From NCBI GenBank assembly GCA_903824785.1, contig CAIJYD010000090.1, positions 1 to 33,897 of the forward strand: a stretch of DNA of 33,897 nucleotides. Reading direction: 5' to 3'. The notes under the pieces were generated by a model. It did no database searches. It was not told the DNA's origin and worked only from the letters and a program-made list of their open reading frames with translations. The DNA is from an uncultured Bacteroidota bacterium. Its GTDB lineage: Bacteria; Bacteroidota; Bacteroidia; Bacteroidales; VadinHA17. Below are positions 16,501 through 25,646 of the stretch, in pieces; position 1 is the first letter of the stretch; each line of letters opens with the position of its first letter. Made by a program: the position numbers and the translations under genes.

Positions 16501-16992
16501 CGCTATGGCAAGCTGATGAAAGAGATCAGCACTATCATCACCGCCCTTACACCACAGGAGATAGCCGCTTTTGAGATAAATGGGAATCATACTGCCACCA
16601 TCGGTGGAGAACAGATAGTTCTGACAACCGGAGATGTGGAGATTATCTCTGAAGACATTCCGGGCTGGCAGGTTGCCAACGAAGGAAAACTAACTGTAGC
16701 CCTTGATATTACTGTATCTGACGACCTTCGGTATGAAGGCATTGCCCGCGAATTTGTCAACAGGATCCAGAATATACGGAAAGATACCGGTTTTGATGTT
16801 ACTGATAAGATAACCGTTCTTATTGAAGATCACGATTTTATCAGAGAAGCAGTAACCCGCCATTCCTCATATATTGGATCTCAGACACTTGCCTCTGCAG
16901 TAACTCTTGTAAAGAGTATTACAGAAGATAATGTGCATGTAGTGGAAATTGACGAAGTTACTGTCAGGCTCAGGGTAAGCAGGAATACCTGA
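13555..16992 (+). CDS. ileS: Isoleucyl-tRNA synthetase, IleRS2-like type, with GxHH signature
   Basis: A 1145-residue cytoplasmic class I synthetase that charges tRNA-Ile with isoleucine. The length, the lack of a C-terminal zinc-binding Cys cluster and the KMSKR loop (690-694) fit the eukaryotic-like IleS2 group. The ATP-binding signature, normally HxGH, reads GIHH here (residues 57-60, in SANGIPGIHHVMARTIKD). The CP1 editing domain is present, with MAWTTTPWTLPSNTA (238-252) and GTGIVHIAPTFGADDY further on. The catalytic core also includes GWDTHGLPVE, WFDSGAMPYA and the DQTRGWFFT segment. The C-terminal region holds the anticodon-binding helical domain. It is transcribed from a TATCTTTG promoter element, and dnaG follows after only 7 nt, so the two genes are likely co-transcribed. 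Identity is secure. Confidence 0.97.
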   Translation: MGKRFPEYKGLDLSQVNKDILKLWDENDTFHKSIREVNGKGEFVFYEGPPSANGIPGIHHVMARTIKDAICRFKTQCGYEVKRKAGWDTHGLPVELGVEKALGITKEDIGPKISIEDYNKACRTDVMKYTDLWEDLTRKMGYWVNMDNPYITYDNRYIETLWWLLKQLYSKGFLYQGYTIQPYSPAAGTGLSSHELNLPGCYRDVRDTTCIALFKLIRNDKSEFLYNNTDTSEVHMMAWTTTPWTLPSNTALAVGKEIVYIKVRSFNPYSGAPVTVIIAKELLNSLFPEPNAGIDFSEYKPGDKKIPFKVLAEFTGEKLLDINYEQLIDWINPGQGAFRVLAGDFVTTEDGTGIVHIAPTFGADDYRIAKESGVPPLIVKRKDGSFGPMVDKRGYMVPIADLDESFVIQNVNVTTYTGFEARPVKNEYDINGSAGAETLDVEIAVMLKQQGKVFRIEKQVHSYPHCWRTDKPVLYYPLDAWFIRTTAFRDRMIELNNTINWNPQSTGTGRFGKWLENLVDWNLSRSRYWGTPLPIWVTDDRKEEKCIGSATELKAEIEKSIRAGFMKSNPLAGFTEGDNSKENYEKFDLHRPFVDDIILASDTGKKMFREPDLIDVWFDSGAMPYAQAHYPFENKENFNEMFPADYVAEGVDQTRGWFFTLHAIATMISDSVAFKNIISNGLVLDKNGNKMSKRLGNAVDPFSAIEEYGSDPLRWYMITNAQPWDNLKFDISGVDEVKRKFFGTLYNTYSFFSLYANVDNFRYTEKEIPVNERPEIDRWIISLLNSLVKEVGKCYEDYDLTRSGRAIQEFVTENLSNWYVRLNRKRYWGGEYDKDKLSAYQTLFVCLETVCRLAAPIAPFYMDRLFTDLNNTTGRHSENSVHLVLFPAFDESLIDKALEERMEIAQRVSSMILGLRRKVSIKVRQPLARIMLPVPDKYFREKFEAVKDLILAEVNVKEVEYIDDTASILVKKIKPDFKSLGPRYGKLMKEISTIITALTPQEIAAFEINGNHTATIGGEQIVLTTGDVEIISEDIPGWQVANEGKLTVALDITVSDDLRYEGIAREFVNRIQNIRKDTGFDVTDKITVLIEDHDFIREAVTRHSSYIGSQTLASAVTLVKSITEDNVHVVEIDEVTVRLRVSRNT

Positions 16993-16999
16993 GAATATT

Positions 17000-18946
17000 A
17001 TGATTGACCGACCCACAATAGAACGCATTCTTGATGCCGCGCAGATAGTAGATGTTGTGCAGGAGTTCGTACCATTAAAGAAGAGGGGCGTTAACTATCT
17101 TGGATTGTGCCCCTTTCATAATGAAAAAACCCCTTCGTTTACTGTTTCTCCTGCAAAAGAGATCTTCAAATGTTTTGGTTGCGGAAAGGTTGGCAACTCT
17201 GTCAATTTTGTGATGGAGCATGAGCATCTCACATACCCTGAGGCACTTAAATACCTCGCAAGAAAATACCACATTGAGATAATTGAAAAAGAACTCAGTC
17301 TGGAAGAGATTGAAAAACAGAATGAACGAGAGAGCCTGCTTGTTGTAACAGCTTATGCATCGCGGCAGTTCTCCGAAAATCTTTTTCAGACCGATGAGGG
17401 CATCTCTGTTGGCCTTACCTATTTTAAGGAGAGAGGTTTCAGGCAGGACACACTGAAAAAATTCGAGGTCGGATATAGTTTTGAAAAGCGTGATGCCTTT
17501 TCCAGAAAAGCACTGGACGATGGATTTAAACAGGACTTTCTGGTAAAAACAGGTCTGACCATACAACACGAGGAGCGTATCTTCGACAGGTTCAGCAGCC
17601 GGGTTATGTTTCCAATACACTCCCTCTCGGGACAGGTACTCGGCTTCGGGGGAAGGATCCTGAAAAGCGACCCGAAGAGTGCAAAATACCTTAACTCCCC
17701 TGAATCGGAGATATACCACAAGAGCCGGATTCTTTACGGCATATACCAGGCCCGAAAATCAATTACCCAGGAAGACAGATGTTATCTCGTTGAAGGTTAT
17801 ACCGATGTTTTATCACTTCATGAGGCAGGCATCGAAAACGTTGTGGCCTCATCCGGAACATCCCTTACCCAGGAGCAGGTAAGGCTGATCAAACGGTTCA
17901 CGCAGAATATTACAATCCTGTACGATGGCGATGCCGCAGGTATAAAAGCTTCAATCCGTGGTATCGACCTGGTTCTTGAGGAAGGGATGAATGTTAAGAT
18001 TGTCCTGCTGCCCGACAAAGAAGATCCTGATTCATATTCAAAAAAACTCAGTAATGAAGACTTCCTGAAATTTCTGAAAGAGAACGAAACAGATTTTATT
18101 CGATTCAAAACACAACTTCTTCTTTCTGAGGCGAATAACGATCCTGTTAAAAAAGCCGATCTTATCCGTGATGTTGTAAAGTCGATTGCAGTAATACCTG
18201 AGGCAATTACCAGAACCGTTTATATAAAGGAGTGCAGCAACGTGCTTGAAGTGACGGAGCCAATCCTTTATCATGAGGTGAATAAACTAAGACAGCAGAA
18301 AAACTTCCAGGACAGAAATAAATATCCCGGCCCTGAAGATCTGCCGGTTCGACCCCCGGTTATTATTAAACCGGTACAAAACGAAACAGTTACTTACTAT
18401 TCTGAAAAAGAGATAATCAGATTACTCCTGAAATTTGGCAGTTTAATATTTGACAGGACATTAAATCAGGAAGACGGCAAAGAAGAGGTGCTCACCGTCT
18501 CGGATTATATTGTTAAGGAAATCACATCTGATGATCTGCATTTTGATGACAGGATCTGCGCGAAGATCTTTTCCGATTTCCGGTTTCATGCTGAGCAGGG
18601 GCTTATTACAGGAGAAAAGCAATTTGTCAAACATGAAGACCCGGAGATTTCCAGCCTTTCCGCCGACCTGCTTTCCGATTCGCATGAGCTTAGCAGAATA
18701 TGGAAAGACAAGGAGACTTATGTGGAGACTGAAGAGATGAAGATGAAGGATATTGTCGGTGATGTGGTTCTTAAATTTAAAAGCGATAAAATCATGATAA
18801 AAAGAAAAGAGATCATGGCGCTTCTCATTGAGGCAGTAAAAGAAAATGATAATGAAAAAGTACTTCTCCTTCAAAAACGGTATTCAAACCTGAGTACAGT
18901 ACTGGGGTTGATATCCAAAAAATTAGGCAACAGGATCCTGCTGTAA
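17000..18946 (+). CDS. dnaG: DNA primase DnaG
   Basis: A 648-residue bacterial primase that makes RNA primers for chromosome replication at the fork, working with the DnaB helicase. The N-terminal CHC2 zinc-binding domain shows CPFHNEKTPSF (Cys37, His40) and FKCFGCGKVGN (Cys58, Cys61). The catalytic core follows, with VMFPIHSLSGQVLGFGGR and the Toprim motifs VEGYTDVLSLHEAG (Glu265 catalytic) and YDGDAAGIKAS (Asp309 and Asp311, metal-binding), then PDKEDPDSY. The remaining ~200 residues are poorly conserved and contain the helicase-interaction region. It begins 7 nt after the ileS stop codon. The length is normal for Bacteroidota primases. Identity is secure. A 214-residue antisense frame lies inside it but is only a shadow. 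Confidence 0.97.
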   Translation: MIDRPTIERILDAAQIVDVVQEFVPLKKRGVNYLGLCPFHNEKTPSFTVSPAKEIFKCFGCGKVGNSVNFVMEHEHLTYPEALKYLARKYHIEIIEKELSLEEIEKQNERESLLVVTAYASRQFSENLFQTDEGISVGLTYFKERGFRQDTLKKFEVGYSFEKRDAFSRKALDDGFKQDFLVKTGLTIQHEERIFDRFSSRVMFPIHSLSGQVLGFGGRILKSDPKSAKYLNSPESEIYHKSRILYGIYQARKSITQEDRCYLVEGYTDVLSLHEAGIENVVASSGTSLTQEQVRLIKRFTQNITILYDGDAAGIKASIRGIDLVLEEGMNVKIVLLPDKEDPDSYSKKLSNEDFLKFLKENETDFIRFKTQLLLSEANNDPVKKADLIRDVVKSIAVIPEAITRTVYIKECSNVLEVTEPILYHEVNKLRQQKNFQDRNKYPGPEDLPVRPPVIIKPVQNETVTYYSEKEIIRLLLKFGSLIFDRTLNQEDGKEEVLTVSDYIVKEITSDDLHFDDRICAKIFSDFRFHAEQGLITGEKQFVKHEDPEISSLSADLLSDSHELSRIWKDKETYVETEEMKMKDIVGDVVLKFKSDKIMIKRKEIMALLIEAVKENDNEKVLLLQKRYSNLSTVLGLISKKLGNRILL

Positions 18947-19001
18947 AATCCCTTCCTTATGCTATTTCACATAAACAGCTCTTTTCTGTCATTTTTATTA
19001 T

Positions 19002-19009
19002 TAATTTTG
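19002..19009 (+). promoter_or_regulatory. Bacteroidota -7 promoter element (TAATTTTG)
   Basis: TAATTTTG matches TAnnTTTG, 18 nt upstream of the lipoprotein ATG at 19028. Confidence 0.45.
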
Positions 19010-19027
19010 ATGTGATAAACTGAAGCC

Positions 19028-19930
19028 ATGAAAAGTATTCTTCCCTCCCTGATCCTCTTCCTGCTGTTATCCGCCACTTCCTGCAAACAGGCACCTCCGC
19101 AAAAGGATGCCTTTGCTCCGGTCTTCTCAACATATAAAACTGATTCTACGGGGACCATAACCCCGGTTATGAAAAATGAGATTTTTTACGGAATCCTTAC
19201 TCCCGTTGAAATTTGTACAATATTCAACAGGCTTGGAGTTCCTTACAATAACGCAACCCTTAACCCCACTTCCAAAAGAGATCAGTACCTGAGCAGTTCA
19301 AAAGCCTCCATCAATACGGGTATTTATGGTGTTGATTTCGGATATCTTAAGATGTTCGGAATTGGTCAGGAGCTTATCGACTATATGATGACAATCCGCG
19401 ATATGAGTAATAAGCTCGGCATCCCTGATGTTTTTCTTACCGACCCTATCAAAAAAATTCAATCAGATATGTCTGACCCCGATACTCTTATGGCAATAAT
19501 GAATGATGCTTACAATAATATGGAGAGTCATCTTCGTGAAAGCGGGAGAGAGAGCACTGCCGGACTTATGGTTATGGGTGGATGGGTTGAGGCTATGTTT
19601 ATTGCCACACAACTGGTTTATAATCCCGCCAAACCTGATCCGGAAGTGGTTCAGAAGATAGCTGAACAAAAATATACCCTGACCAGTCTTCTCAGTTTCC
19701 TGAAAAACTATTACGACGATCCTGTTGTTGTTTACTATACAAAAAAACTTAAATACCTGAAGAACTATTTCGATACCTTCGATATATACTTCAAGAAAGG
19801 CGACCTGGAAATTGACAGCTCAAAACAGGTCTTGCGTTCATCGGGCAGCGAAATGACAGTTACTGTTGAAACCCTCAACAAGATCCGGGACTATGTTGCC
19901 AAGCTGAGGACGGAGATGGTTACTCCATAA
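19028..19930 (+). CDS. Conserved-looking lipoprotein of unknown function
   Basis: A 300-residue predicted lipoprotein. Residues 1-19 form a signal peptide with lipobox LLSATSC (lipidated Cys19), followed by a short Pro/Gln-rich spacer. The mature protein is largely helical, with regions such as GIYGVDFGYLKMFGIGQELIDYMM, GLMVMGGWVEAMFIATQL and a charged C-terminal helix. No catalytic motif or known domain was recognised. The lipobox closely matches that of the alpha-2-macroglobulin 145 nt downstream (LLATSC), but a hairpin (19978-20001) separates the genes and each may have its own promoter. Proteins of this general shape recur in Bacteroidota as uncharacterised lipoproteins. No function is proposed. 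Confidence 0.75.
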   Translation: MKSILPSLILFLLLSATSCKQAPPQKDAFAPVFSTYKTDSTGTITPVMKNEIFYGILTPVEICTIFNRLGVPYNNATLNPTSKRDQYLSSSKASINTGIYGVDFGYLKMFGIGQELIDYMMTIRDMSNKLGIPDVFLTDPIKKIQSDMSDPDTLMAIMNDAYNNMESHLRESGRESTAGLMVMGGWVEAMFIATQLVYNPAKPDPEVVQKIAEQKYTLTSLLSFLKNYYDDPVVVYYTKKLKYLKNYFDTFDIYFKKGDLEIDSSKQVLRSSGSEMTVTVETLNKIRDYVAKLRTEMVTP

Positions 19931-19977
19931 ATATAATACTGCGCACCGGCGACCCCGGACTAATGAGAGAATGATTT

Positions 19978-20001
19978 AAGAAGCTGATATTCCGGCTTCT
20001 T
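19978..20001 (+). terminator. Weak hairpin between the lipoprotein and alpha-2-macroglobulin genes
   Basis: AAGAAGC (19978-19984) and GCTTCTT (19995-20001) form a 7-bp stem with a 10-nt loop. Only a short TTT run is present at the base, so termination would be inefficient at best. Confidence 0.35.
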
Positions 20002-20075
20002 TAGTGAGACATGGAATCTTTGGGGGTTCAACGGGAGTTTTTGTAATTTGGATTCGAAAAATAAAAGTCCCGTCT

Positions 20076-23000
20076 ATGAAAACTGTAAGATTAATTCCCC
20101 TTTTTTTAGCACTTCTTTTAGCAACATCGTGTGGTACAGATGGCGATAAGCCTAAGCGTTCATTATTACGTCAGACAAAAGAAACACCTCCGCCTGATAT
20201 CCCGGTCGATAAGGGATTCAGCGAATATATTACCGGATATACTTCGGGGGTTATTCCTGTAAACTCAGCAATTGAGATCCGATTTACTCCTGAGTTTGCA
20301 GCTAAAGCAGATAAATCAGCTTCCGGTCTTTTCATATTCGACCCATCCATTAAAGGAAAAACCGAATGGAAAGATGAAACAACACTGATTTTTACTCCAT
20401 CACGGCTGCTCGACCCGGGAACAACCTATTCCGGAGGATTAAACCTATCCAGACTGTCAGAGGTAAAAGAACGTCTGAATGTTTTTCCAATAAAAATACA
20501 AACCCTTAAAAAAGAGTTCCGTGTTACCTCAGGAACTCTCGAATGCACCTCTTCTGAAGGTGACAGCTACTCCCTGAATGGAGAAATAAATACAGCCGAT
20601 TACATTGAAGATTCAGAGGCTGAAAGCTATGTTTCAGCAAAACTCGGAAGAAAAAAGATGGATATTATCTGGGACCATTCTGTTCCTCTTCTTCATAAAT
20701 TTACCGTCACCGGAATTTCCAGAACCTCAAATGAACAGGAGCTTACTCTCTCCTGGGACGGATCTTCTGCCGGAGTAAAACAAAAGGGCTCTTCTTCAAT
20801 TCCTATACCTCCTGCAGATGTTTTTAATATCCTGAATGTTGCTCCCTCAACCGGAGAAGATCAGCGGATTGATATAATTTTTTCAGATCCGGTTGATGCT
20901 TCCCAGGAGACAGAAGGGCTTATCTATCTCAACCCGCAATCTGACATTTCCATTAATATCAACTCAAATATTGTCAGCATTTTACCGTTAACCAGGCTTA
21001 CCGGCGCCGTCGTTCTGAATGTTGAATCTTCTTTAAGAAACAGCAAGGGGAAAACACTCCCTTCCGCAGTTTTAAAAAACCTCGATTTCACTCCTGTCCC
21101 TCCCGGAATAATGCAAGTAGGTAACGGAGTAATCCTTCCCTCCTCACAAAACCTGATCTTTCCTTTTAAAGCTGCAAATCTTAAAGCCGTTGATCTTAAG
21201 ATAATCCGGATTTTTGAGAATAATATGCCCCTTTTCCTCCAGGAAAATGATATCAACGGCGGATACTCAGTAAAACGGTTTGGCCGTCCGGTATATTCAG
21301 GAAGAGTAGACCTGGTGACAGGCTCCGGGATGAACAGCAATGGATGGAATCTTTATACCATCGATCTGGCTGACTATATAGATGTTGAACCGGGGGTTCT
21401 TTATAAAGTTGTGCTTGGAATGAGAAAATCATATTCGCTTTACCCCTGCACCAACGGAGCTGAAGATAGCAAATATGAAGAGTACCTGAAAATGTCGGAG
21501 GAACAGAACCGTGATTTTTGGGACGATCCGGATAACTACTATGAGGACAATACTGATGCTGCCTATTATTCGTTCGGATTCGACTGGGATGATCGTAATG
21601 ATCCCTGCAAAGAGGCCTATTACAGCCCAGATAAAAGAGTTACAAGAAATATCCTGGCATCAAATTTCGGTCTGATTGCTAAAAAAGGAGAGGACAATAT
21701 CCTGCATGTGATGGTAAACGACCTCCTTACTGCAATGCCCCTGAATGAAGTCTCAATTGAAGTTTTCGACTACCAGATGCAACCTGTAATTTCCGGCCTC
21801 ACAAACCAGGACGGATCTGTTGCATTGCTTTGCGAGAGAAAACCATTCCTCGTAATTGCCAGGAAGGATAAAGACCATAACTACCTGAAGATAAATGATG
21901 GCTCATCACTTTCCTTAAGTTCATTTGATGTTGCCGGCAACAAGCCTGATGATGGAATAAAAGCATTTATTTATGGTGAAAGGGATGTCTGGCGACCCGG
22001 AGATTCAATCTTCCTTTCAATTTTTATCAAGGATCTGAAAAGTGACCTTCCTTCCGGGCATCCTGTTCAGTTCGAGCTTATTAACCCGCTTGAACAAAGA
22101 GTGGATAACCAGGTTCAAAAACCCGTCGGAGGTAACCTGCTTGTTTTCGCCACAAAAACCGCCTCAGATGCCCCAACCGGAAATTATAAAGCTCTCTTCC
22201 GTATTGGAGGAGCTACTTTCACAAAAAGAGTCAGGGTTGAGACAGTTAAGCCAAACCGTCTGAAAATAAATCTGAATTTCCCGGATGAGATCCTGGGTGG
22301 ATCAAAATCTGTATCAAGAGGTACGCTCAATGTGAAATGGCTGAACGGAGCTGTTGCTAAAAATCTTAAAGCGTCGGTGGAGTATCTTCTTAAACATACC
22401 AAAACAGAATTTGAAAAATACAGGCAGTATACTTTTGATGATCCGATAAGCCAGTTTTATTCAGAAACCGTCAATATTTTTGATGGCGAAACTGATGAGT
22501 CGGGAAACAGCTCTGTGATTTTTGATCCCGGCAATAAAATAAATGCCCCCGGGATGCTAAATGTTGTTTTCACCGCCAAAGCATCGGAACCCGGCGGTGA
22601 TGAAAGCATTACACAGTCAACCTATAAATATGCCCCTTATCCTGTTTTCGCAGGGATCAGCCTCCCCGGACTACAGGGAAAAAGCCGGATGCTTTTTACA
22701 GATAAAGATAATGAGGTTAAGATAGTTACAGTTGATGAAAATGGCAAACCGGTGAGATCCGAAGTTGAAATAGCAATCTATAAAATTAGTTTCAAATGGT
22801 GGTGGGAGTCTGATCAGGAGGATCTTGCCAATTATATCTCCGACGACTATTACAAGCCTGTATTACGGAAAAAGATCACTACCACAGGAGGAGAAGGATC
22901 TGTCTCTTTCAGGATTAATAAAAATGACTGGGGGCGTTACCTTATCAGAGCAACAACACCTGCCGGCCATTCCACCGGAAAAATCCTCCTTGTCGACTGG

Positions 23001-25646
23001 CCATGGGAATACGGGATGAAGGGAAATAGTGAAGGAGCAACTCTCCTCGCCATAAATACCGATAAAGAGAAATATAATCCCGGAGATGAAATAAATCTCT
23101 CCTTCCCTGCTCCGGAAAATGCCAGGGCAATTGTAACTCTCGAAAATTCAACAGGAGTTCTGGAGGAGATAAGAGTAAATACCAATAAAGGAAACACTAT
23201 TGTCCGGTTCAGGGCAAAACCGGAAATGGCGCCCAATATCTATGCTTATGTAACTGTTATTCAGCCTCATGCCCAAACTGTAAACGATATGCCCGTAAGG
23301 CTCTACGGCATTGTTCCTGTCCTTGTTGAAGATCCGGAAACCCGGCTTTCGCCAAAAATTGAAATGGCTGATGAACTAAGGTCACAAAAACCTTTTGTCA
23401 TCAGGGTCAGTGAAAAAAACAAAAAGCCAATGACATATACGCTGGCTGTTGTTGATGAGGGGTTACTCGATATTACAGGTTTCCGCACCCCCGATCCATG
23501 GAACTATTTCTATGCCCGCGAGGCGCTTGGCGTTCAAACCTGGGATCTTTACGACTTTGTACTTGGTGCATTCGGAGGTACTCTGGAAAGGATCTTTGCA
23601 ATTGGCGGAGATGAAGCCGTGATTGATAAATCGGCAAATAAAGCTCAGAGATTTATCCCTGTTGTAAAGTTCTTTGGCCCTTTCAGCCTGGGTGCAGGTA
23701 AAACTAATAACCACGCAATAACTCTTCCTCAGTATACCGGCTCGGTAAGAACCATGGTCATTGCCGGAAGCGACAGGTCTTTTGGTATTGCAGAAAAGAG
23801 CGTCATCGTCAAGGACCCTCTGATGTTACTTGTTACAGCACCGCGGGTAATCAGCCCGGGTGAAAAGGTGGCTCTTCCGATAACCCTGTTTGTTCAGAAA
23901 GATGGTATCAATAACATCTCTCTAAAAGCTGATGCAAATGAGCTTATTACATTTGATCAGAACAGCAGTAATGTATCCGTTACCGGCAAGGGAGAAAAAG
24001 ATACCGGGTTTTCCTTTACTGCAGGTGAAAAAACCGGGGTGGCTAAAATAAGTGTCACAGCAACTGGGGGCGGCGAGACTGCCACATATAATATGGAGAT
24101 TGAGATAAGAAGCCCGAATCCTCCTGAAACACGCAGCGAAATAAAGGTAATAAAACAGGGTGAAAAATGGGAAACATCTTTCCAGCCTTTCGGACTGGAG
24201 GGCTCAGGGTCTGCTATTGTTGAAGTCTCTTCGCTTCCTTCAGTTAATCTCGATAGAAGTCTGGAATATCTGATCGCCTATCCGCACGGATGTTCTGAAC
24301 AGATAACCTCGGCAGCCTTCCCTCAGCTCTGGATTAATGATCTTACCGGGAAAGATGCCGCAATAGCCGGAAATGCATCAGCAAATATCACGGAGGCAAT
24401 TAACAAGCTCATTGCCAGACAGATGGTTAACGGAGGGATTGCATTATGGCCCGGTTCGATTCAGCCCGACAACTGGGTAACATCATATGCCGGCCATTTT
24501 ATGACTGAAGCTGAAAGAGTGGGTTTCAGTATTCCTTCCGGCTTTAAACAGAAATGGATCAGTTATCAGAAGAAAACAGCTCTGGCCTGGCAGTTCGATA
24601 GCCGGTACAAAGAGACCGCAAACGATCAGGCTTACCGGCTATTTACACTGGCACTGGCCGGACAGCCCGAAAAAGGTGCAATGAACAGGCTTAGGGAGTC
24701 GTCGGGTATTCCTCAGCTGGCTCGCTGGCTGCTTGCAGCAACGTATGCAACAACAGGCCGCCCGGAGGTGGCAGGCAATCTACTCGATATGAGGAACATG
24801 TCAACCGAACCGGAATACAGGAATTCTTACTATGGCAGTGAGATCCGCGATAAAGCAATTGTTTTATACACTCTTTCCCTTTTGAAAAACGAAGAACAGA
24901 CTCTTCCTCTGCTGAAAGAGATCTGCAATGATCTGAATAACAGCAAGTGGTATAGCACGCAGTCTGTTGCATGGGGACTGTTTTCTTACATGAAATCGGT
25001 TAAGACGACACCAGGTGATAACAGCGATCCGGCTAAAATAAAGGTCGCCCTGAATGGTGAAAAATATAATCAGACAATATTGCCGAAACAGATCTGGTCG
25101 AAAGATATTAAGCTCACTAAAGGAAATAACACTGTTTCTGTTGAAAACAATTCCGGAAAACCGCTCTTTGTCACCCTTACCCAAAAAGGAACTCCACTCA
25201 TTTCCGACATTACTGCAGAAGAGAAGGGATTGACCATGAGCACCGATTTTGTTAATATGGCTATGGGCAGGATTGATCAGAAGAACCTGGCACAGGGAAC
25301 AGATTTCATGATGGTTGTAAAGGTTACCAACAACACTTTTACTCCGGTAGATAATATTGCACTTACGCAGATGGTTCCTTCAGGCTGGGAAATTCAGAAT
25401 ACCCGGCTGTTTGAAGCTAATTCGGGTATTAAAGAGAGCACTTATGATTATCGCGATTTCCGTGATGACAGGGTAAATACATATTTCGCACTGGGAAAAG
25501 GCGAAACAAAAACATTCGTTCTGATACTGACTGCTGCTTATAAAGGCGATTTTTATCAGCCATCCATCTGGTGCGAAGCGATGTACACTCCCAACTGTTA
25601 TTCAAGGTATCCGGGAACCCGTGTAAAAGTAACCGGAGAAAATTGA
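20076..25646 (+). CDS. Bacterial alpha-2-macroglobulin, lipoprotein with intact thioester
   Basis: An 1856-residue periplasm-facing lipoprotein of the alpha-2-macroglobulin family, which traps attacking proteases through a bait region and a reactive thioester. The ATG at 20076 starts a lipoprotein signal peptide (lipobox LLATSC, Cys19). The longer frame from 20004 has no signal sequence at its start. An MG2-type motif VWRPGDSIFLSIFIKD lies near residue 635. The A2M domain core follows with VVDEGLLDITGF and LPQYTGSVRTMVIAGSD (near 1218). The thioester motif GCSEQ has its Cys at residue 1406, within YPHGCSEQITSAAFPQLW, followed by the helical thioester domain (WVTSYAGHFM...). A near-consensus AATCTTTG (20017-20024) may be its promoter. 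Its stop overlaps the start of the PBP1C gene, matching the known yfhM-pbpC pairing. Identity is firm. Confidence 0.95.
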   Translation: MKTVRLIPLFLALLLATSCGTDGDKPKRSLLRQTKETPPPDIPVDKGFSEYITGYTSGVIPVNSAIEIRFTPEFAAKADKSASGLFIFDPSIKGKTEWKDETTLIFTPSRLLDPGTTYSGGLNLSRLSEVKERLNVFPIKIQTLKKEFRVTSGTLECTSSEGDSYSLNGEINTADYIEDSEAESYVSAKLGRKKMDIIWDHSVPLLHKFTVTGISRTSNEQELTLSWDGSSAGVKQKGSSSIPIPPADVFNILNVAPSTGEDQRIDIIFSDPVDASQETEGLIYLNPQSDISININSNIVSILPLTRLTGAVVLNVESSLRNSKGKTLPSAVLKNLDFTPVPPGIMQVGNGVILPSSQNLIFPFKAANLKAVDLKIIRIFENNMPLFLQENDINGGYSVKRFGRPVYSGRVDLVTGSGMNSNGWNLYTIDLADYIDVEPGVLYKVVLGMRKSYSLYPCTNGAEDSKYEEYLKMSEEQNRDFWDDPDNYYEDNTDAAYYSFGFDWDDRNDPCKEAYYSPDKRVTRNILASNFGLIAKKGEDNILHVMVNDLLTAMPLNEVSIEVFDYQMQPVISGLTNQDGSVALLCERKPFLVIARKDKDHNYLKINDGSSLSLSSFDVAGNKPDDGIKAFIYGERDVWRPGDSIFLSIFIKDLKSDLPSGHPVQFELINPLEQRVDNQVQKPVGGNLLVFATKTASDAPTGNYKALFRIGGATFTKRVRVETVKPNRLKINLNFPDEILGGSKSVSRGTLNVKWLNGAVAKNLKASVEYLLKHTKTEFEKYRQYTFDDPISQFYSETVNIFDGETDESGNSSVIFDPGNKINAPGMLNVVFTAKASEPGGDESITQSTYKYAPYPVFAGISLPGLQGKSRMLFTDKDNEVKIVTVDENGKPVRSEVEIAIYKISFKWWWESDQEDLANYISDDYYKPVLRKKITTTGGEGSVSFRINKNDWGRYLIRATTPAGHSTGKILLVDWPWEYGMKGNSEGATLLAINTDKEKYNPGDEINLSFPAPENARAIVTLENSTGVLEEIRVNTNKGNTIVRFRAKPEMAPNIYAYVTVIQPHAQTVNDMPVRLYGIVPVLVEDPETRLSPKIEMADELRSQKPFVIRVSEKNKKPMTYTLAVVDEGLLDITGFRTPDPWNYFYAREALGVQTWDLYDFVLGAFGGTLERIFAIGGDEAVIDKSANKAQRFIPVVKFFGPFSLGAGKTNNHAITLPQYTGSVRTMVIAGSDRSFGIAEKSVIVKDPLMLLVTAPRVISPGEKVALPITLFVQKDGINNISLKADANELITFDQNSSNVSVTGKGEKDTGFSFTAGEKTGVAKISVTATGGGETATYNMEIEIRSPNPPETRSEIKVIKQGEKWETSFQPFGLEGSGSAIVEVSSLPSVNLDRSLEYLIAYPHGCSEQITSAAFPQLWINDLTGKDAAIAGNASANITEAINKLIARQMVNGGIALWPGSIQPDNWVTSYAGHFMTEAERVGFSIPSGFKQKWISYQKKTALAWQFDSRYKETANDQAYRLFTLALAGQPEKGAMNRLRESSGIPQLARWLLAATYATTGRPEVAGNLLDMRNMSTEPEYRNSYYGSEIRDKAIVLYTLSLLKNEEQTLPLLKEICNDLNNSKWYSTQSVAWGLFSYMKSVKTTPGDNSDPAKIKVALNGEKYNQTILPKQIWSKDIKLTKGNNTVSVENNSGKPLFVTLTQKGTPLISDITAEEKGLTMSTDFVNMAMGRIDQKNLAQGTDFMMVVKVTNNTFTPVDNIALTQMVPSGWEIQNTRLFEANSGIKESTYDYRDFRDDRVNTYFALGKGETKTFVLILTAAYKGDFYQPSIWCEAMYTPNCYSRYPGTRVKVTGEN

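Noticed and set aside
17075-17719. A 214-residue open frame on the minus strand
   Set aside because: It lies wholly inside dnaG, has no recognisable domain, is Cys/Phe-rich in the way of antisense shadows, and lacks a promoter.
20004-20075. A longer start for the alpha-2-macroglobulin gene
   Set aside because: The extra 24 residues precede and would bury a complete lipoprotein signal peptide that begins at the ATG at 20076.
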